Assembly: GCA_947625395.1 (NCBI GenBank)
Contig: CANQOD010000034.1
Location: 1 to 9,564 of the forward strand
DNA from: an uncultured Bacilli bacterium
GTDB lineage: Bacteria; Bacillota_I; Bacilli_A; RF39; UBA660
Direction of reading: 5' to 3'
DNA length: 9,564 bases
The position numbers and the translations under genes were made by a program. Each line of letters begins with the position of its first letter. Positions within the stretch are counted from its first letter, which is position 1. Of this stretch, positions 7,502 to 9,564 are shown piece by piece. The notes below the pieces were generated by a model. That model did not search any database and was not told where the DNA came from. It saw only the letters and a program-made list of their open reading frames with translations.

Positions 7502-8043
7502 TCGATACACTTCCTTTCTTGTGCTTCTACCATTTTTTTTGCTTCTTCTTCTAACGATTCTAAAGTTGTATTTTGAAGTACATAATCATAAGCATAAGGT
7601 TGTTCTAAATCTCTTTCTGTTAAATGCTGTTTTTCATTTTCTAACAAGCCATTTTCTTTTTCTCTTAACAAGTGAATTTGAATGGCCTTTGGATAACGCG
7701 CTTTTAGATAAGAAAATTCTTCAATCAAACGTAAATCTGCGACGACAATCACTTCAAAGAACGAAGAGAGAATTTCAATTTTATCAACTAAATGTCTTTT
7801 TAGTAAATCTTTTTCATTCATTTTTTCACGAATAATTTCGATTCCTAATTGTTGCATTAACTCTCTTGGTTTTGTTTCTTCTTTGCCGTCCCATCCAAAA
7901 TAGTTTTTACAAAGTTCATCTAATGGTTCTGTCATATGAAGAATCGCTGTCTTTTTAAAAGCCTTTTGATATTGTTTTGCGATCAAGTTTGCTAAAGTAT
8001 CTTTCCCACTTCTTGCTTTCCCACCAATTAAATAAAGTTCCAT
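7498..8043 (-). CDS. Deoxynucleoside-monophosphate-kinase-like P-loop protein
   Basis: First gene of the alaS operon, 181 residues. The variant P-loop GGKARSGKDT (7-16), with Asp-Thr after the lysine, is typical of T4 dNMP kinase and phosphomevalonate kinase relatives. Other fitting parts are KPRELMQQLG (58-67), the second strand VIVVADLRLIEE (98-109) in the style of 'DvRf..E', and HLTERDLE (140-147). This group phosphorylates small monophosphates with ATP, but the substrate cannot be read from the sequence. An upstream GTG (8073) would add ten residues. I reject it because GGAGG sits 6 nt before the ATG at 8041-8043 and the P-loop then comes at the expected distance from the N-terminus. It overlaps the next kinase gene by 4 bp. 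It lies directly behind the T-box leader. Confidence 0.72.
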   Translation of the reverse strand: MELYLIGGKARSGKDTLANLIAKQYQKAFKKTAILHMTEPLDELCKNYFGWDGKEETKPRELMQQLGIEIIREKMNEKDLLKRHLVDKIEILSSFFEVIVVADLRLIEEFSYLKARYPKAIQIHLLREKENGLLENEKQHLTERDLEQPYAYDYVLQNTTLESLEEEAKKMVEAQERKCIE

Positions 8044-8058
8044 ATTTCCTCCTTCATA

Positions 8059-8119
8059 CAAAGAAAAGACCACGATAGGAGTGTATTTTTTTACACGGTA
8101 CCATCCTACTTTGGTCTTT
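8059..8119 (-). terminator. Putative terminator of the alaS T-box, enclosing the antiterminator
   Basis: On the minus strand AAAGACCA (8119-8112) pairs with TGGTCTTT (8072-8065), followed by TTTTCTTT. Unlike the plus-strand T-box, the 5' arm lies before the T-box motif, so the whole antiterminator is nested inside this hairpin instead of competing with it. It looks like an intrinsic terminator. Whether it works in the usual mutually exclusive way is uncertain. Confidence 0.55.
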
Positions 8120-8254
8120 TTACTTTAACGGGTTTCACCAAGGAAACTCAAGAATAGCTTTTCAAAAGAAAGTTTTAATAGTTTCCACCAACCACTATCT
8201 CTCTTCAAAGAACTTTTCTTTTTACTTTTTTCTCATCATTGCTTCCAAATATTT
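8059..8254 (-). promoter_or_regulatory. T-box riboswitch leader, alanine-specific, of the alaS operon
   Basis: Read on the minus strand, this is a compact T-box leader. The motif AGGATGGTACCGTG is a variant of AGGGTGGNACCGCG and keeps the seven-base TGGTACC bulge that pairs with the tRNA CCA end. The bulge is flanked by TAGGA and GTGTA, matched by TACAC and TCCTA (8076-8108), which makes a perfect 5+5 bp antiterminator with a six-A loop. Upstream are AAGTA, an AAGAGAGATAG element, a distal loop with GGTG closed by ATAGT/ACTAT, and the specifier region AAAAGCTATTCTTGAG. Next comes a small stem III (GTTTC/GAAAC) ending CCGTTA. GCT (Ala) as specifier agrees with alaS in the operon. AACTTAA near the transcript start can pair with TTGAGTT to close Stem I. 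No stem II is visible, which makes this leader much shorter than the plus-strand one. Confidence 0.88.
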
Positions 8255-8260
8255 AAGTTT

Positions 8261-8289
8261 ATCATACCAAAAATATAGAAAGCTTGCAA
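8261..8289 (-). promoter_or_regulatory. Extended -10 promoter of the alaS operon
   Basis: On the minus strand the -10 is TATGAT (8261-8266), preceded by TGG (extended -10). A 17-nt spacer separates it from the -35 TTGCAA (8284-8289), which matches the consensus at four of six positions. Transcription would start near 8254, just upstream of the first T-box elements, which supports both calls. Confidence 0.7.
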
Positions 8290-8306
8290 TGAATTTTCAA
8301 GGAAAA

Positions 8307-8353
8307 CGAAGAAAAATCATTGAACAGAAGAAAAGAAGTTACTTCTTCCTGTT
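8307..8353 (-). terminator. Possible weak terminator after the AI-2E-family gene
   Basis: On the minus strand AACAG-G-AAGAA (8353-8343) can pair with TTCTTCTGTT (8332-8323), giving ten pairs with one bulged G. A T5 run follows about seven bases later. The A/T-rich stem and the distance to the T-run make it a weak candidate, so read-through from the AI-2E-family gene into the T-box leader is possible. The remaining sequence between the stop at 8400 and the promoter at 8289 shows nothing else. Confidence 0.35.
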
Positions 8354-8399
8354 AAAAAGGAAAAGCAGATAAATTTTAAAAAAAGAAAGACGGTGAAAT

Positions 8400-9488
8400 C
8401 TAGCTTTTCTTTTGATCTCTTCTTTTCTTTAAACATGCTTGAAAAAAAGGAAAGAGAATTTTCAGCATCATTAAAATGGGGCTAACCAACAGCATCCCAA
8501 AGAGTCCAAAGAAAGAGCTTGCAAAAACAATGCCTGTTAAAATCAACCATGGTGGTAAATAAAGAGTTTTTCCTAAAATATAGGGTTGATAGAAACTATT
8601 CTCTAAAAATTGCACTACAAGAATGGAAATGAGGGTACAAATGCCAACTGTTTTGCTCATACTAAAGGCAATTAAAACGCAAGGAATTCCACCTAAATAT
8701 GGGCCAACATAAGGAATTAAATCCGTCAATGCACACAAGCTAGCAAAAAATACAGGGCTTCTCATTCCAGCTAAAGAAAGGCCAATAAACTGCGTTAAAA
8801 AGACGAGAAACATCACAAGAAAGAGGCCTAAAATATAACGATTGAATGAATTTCGCAAGGTAGAACATAGCGAATGTGTATCCTTTTGATAAAGGGGTGA
8901 AATTTTTCGGTTTAAAAAGGCTTTGATTTTAGGAAAGTCATAGAGAAGATAAATGCCAATCAAAATCGTAAAAAAAGAAGTCGTGAAGAAAAAGAAAACG
9001 TGGCTACAAAATTGTGGTAAGCATTTTTCTAGTGTTTGATGAAGCACAGATGGAAGTTGATTGAGTACTTGAAAGAGTGTTTGTTTTAGATGAACATTTT
9101 CTGTAAAGGGCCAAATATTTTCTAAAAAATTTTGAATGTCCCTAATAATTTCCGGAAAGTTTTCAAGGAATTCACTGCCCTCTTTTAAAAAGGAGGGAAC
9201 AATCAAAAAGCCAAGGAGAAGCATCACTATGATAAGAAGCAAAAAAGGAAGCAAGACGGCCACTAATTTGGGAAACTTTTTTTCAAAAAAATGCATGAGT
9301 GGTTCTAATAAAAATGCTAATAATAAGCCAAGAAAAAAGGGTAAAAATGCTTGAAAAAGTTGTGTTAAAAGAACAAAAACATGAAAACGAACAAGAAATT
9401 GACAAAAGAAAAAGAAAAAAAGAAAAACAAGAAGATAGCGAAGCGTTTTATAAAGTTTTCTTTTTTCTTCAAAGAGCGTCTTTTTCAT
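8400..9488 (-). CDS. AI-2E family (UPF0118) membrane transporter, YrrI-like
   Basis: A 362-residue polytopic membrane protein. Three hydrophobic helices lie near residues 18-100, then a polar segment of about 60 residues with SEFLENFPEII. About five more helices follow, starting near 165. The family hallmark DLIPYVGPYLGG (256-267), followed by the ENSFYQPYILGK block (296-307) and the PPWLILTGIVFASSFFGLFGMLLVSP helix, identify it firmly. The family was named for AI-2 export, but members also carry out Na+/H+ exchange or have no known substrate. I chose ATG 9488 because AGGTGA lies 8 nt upstream. The GTG at 9500 overlaps that site and has no ribosome binding site of its own. An AI-2E-family gene just before alaS recalls yrrI-alaS in Bacillus, so the neighbourhood is probably ancestral. 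The sequence is unusually phenylalanine-rich in the first helix (FLFFFFFCQF). Confidence 0.9.
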   Translation of the reverse strand: MKKTLFEEKRKLYKTLRYLLVFLFFFFFCQFLVRFHVFVLLTQLFQAFLPFFLGLLLAFLLEPLMHFFEKKFPKLVAVLLPFLLLIIVMLLLGFLIVPSFLKEGSEFLENFPEIIRDIQNFLENIWPFTENVHLKQTLFQVLNQLPSVLHQTLEKCLPQFCSHVFFFFTTSFFTILIGIYLLYDFPKIKAFLNRKISPLYQKDTHSLCSTLRNSFNRYILGLFLVMFLVFLTQFIGLSLAGMRSPVFFASLCALTDLIPYVGPYLGGIPCVLIAFSMSKTVGICTLISILVVQFLENSFYQPYILGKTLYLPPWLILTGIVFASSFFGLFGMLLVSPILMMLKILFPFFQACLKKRRDQKKS

Positions 9489-9508
9489 TTTTCTTGTCAC
9501 CTACTGTT

Positions 9509-9537
9509 AGTATATGAAGAAACTTTTCTTTTATCAG
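9509..9537 (-). promoter_or_regulatory. Possible promoter of the AI-2E-family gene
   Basis: On the minus strand TATACT (9509-9514) and CTGATA (9532-9537, four of six -35 matches) are separated by 17 nt and lie just upstream of the ribosome binding site. The leader would be very short (about 15-20 nt). The gene could also be read from a promoter beyond the window. Confidence 0.4.
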
Positions 9538-9564
9538 GCTTTTTGTTATACTGGCCTTGGGTGA

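Noticed and set aside
7521..7835. Plus-strand leucine/phenylalanine-rich frame that could pass for a membrane protein
   Set aside because: It is antisense to the dNMP-kinase-like gene. Its hydrophobicity simply mirrors the lysine/glutamate-rich codons on the other strand.
9514..9564. Short plus-strand reading frame MKKLFFYQAFCYTGLG at the right edge
   Set aside because: It has only 16 codons, ends in TGA at the last base of the window, lacks a ribosome binding site and overlaps the upstream region of the AI-2E-family gene.

Overview
The window looks like chromosome of a low-GC Firmicute. An Erysipelotrichia-like or other deep Bacilli lineage is my best guess, by inference only. By eye the DNA is about two-thirds A+T. 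The promoters are of the TTGACA/TATAAT type, ribosome binding sites are strong (GGAGG/AAAGGA), and there are two T-box riboswitches. TGA is used as a stop (alaS and the first kinase gene end in it), so this is not a mollicute-type code. I see no mobile elements, CRISPR arrays, tRNA or rRNA genes.

Left end (1-1080, plus strand). A TTGACA-18-TATAAT promoter leads into a complete T-box leader (about 154-425) with its own terminator, then a gene for a YbaK/ProX-type aminoacyl-tRNA editing protein (452-1055). The N-terminal coding part of that gene is interrupted by an apparent +1 frameshift after nine codons. Positions 1-117 hold nothing I can name. A hairpin at 1054-1080 with T-runs on both sides ends transcription from both directions.

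Centre (1080-8043, minus strand). Six genes are packed like one operon, in transcription order: a dNMP-kinase-like P-loop protein, a second P-loop (CoaE/adenylate-kinase-like) protein, alaS, holA (DNA polymerase III delta), and a NatA/YhaQ-type ABC ATPase with its NatB/YhaP-type permease. Junctions are 4-bp ATGA overlaps (three times), one overlap of about 20 bp, and one 18-bp gap. The operon is preceded by an extended -10 promoter (8261-8289) and a second, compact T-box leader (about 8059-8254). Its motif AGGATGGTACCGTG and GCT specifier candidate fit alanine, as expected upstream of alaS.

Right end (8400-9488, minus strand). There is an AI-2E-family (YrrI-like) membrane protein gene. An AI-2E-family gene just upstream of alaS recalls the yrrI-alaS order in Bacillus.

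Taken together, two oppositely oriented transcription units converge on one terminator, and each starts with a T-box whose best specifier candidate is GCT (Ala). One makes alanyl-tRNA synthetase; the other makes a trans-editing factor of a family that removes Ala (or Cys) from mischarged tRNA-Pro. This suggests a small regulon sensing uncharged tRNA-Ala. The most unusual points are the apparent +1 shift at a proline codon in the editing gene and the non-canonical nested terminator/antiterminator of the alaS leader.
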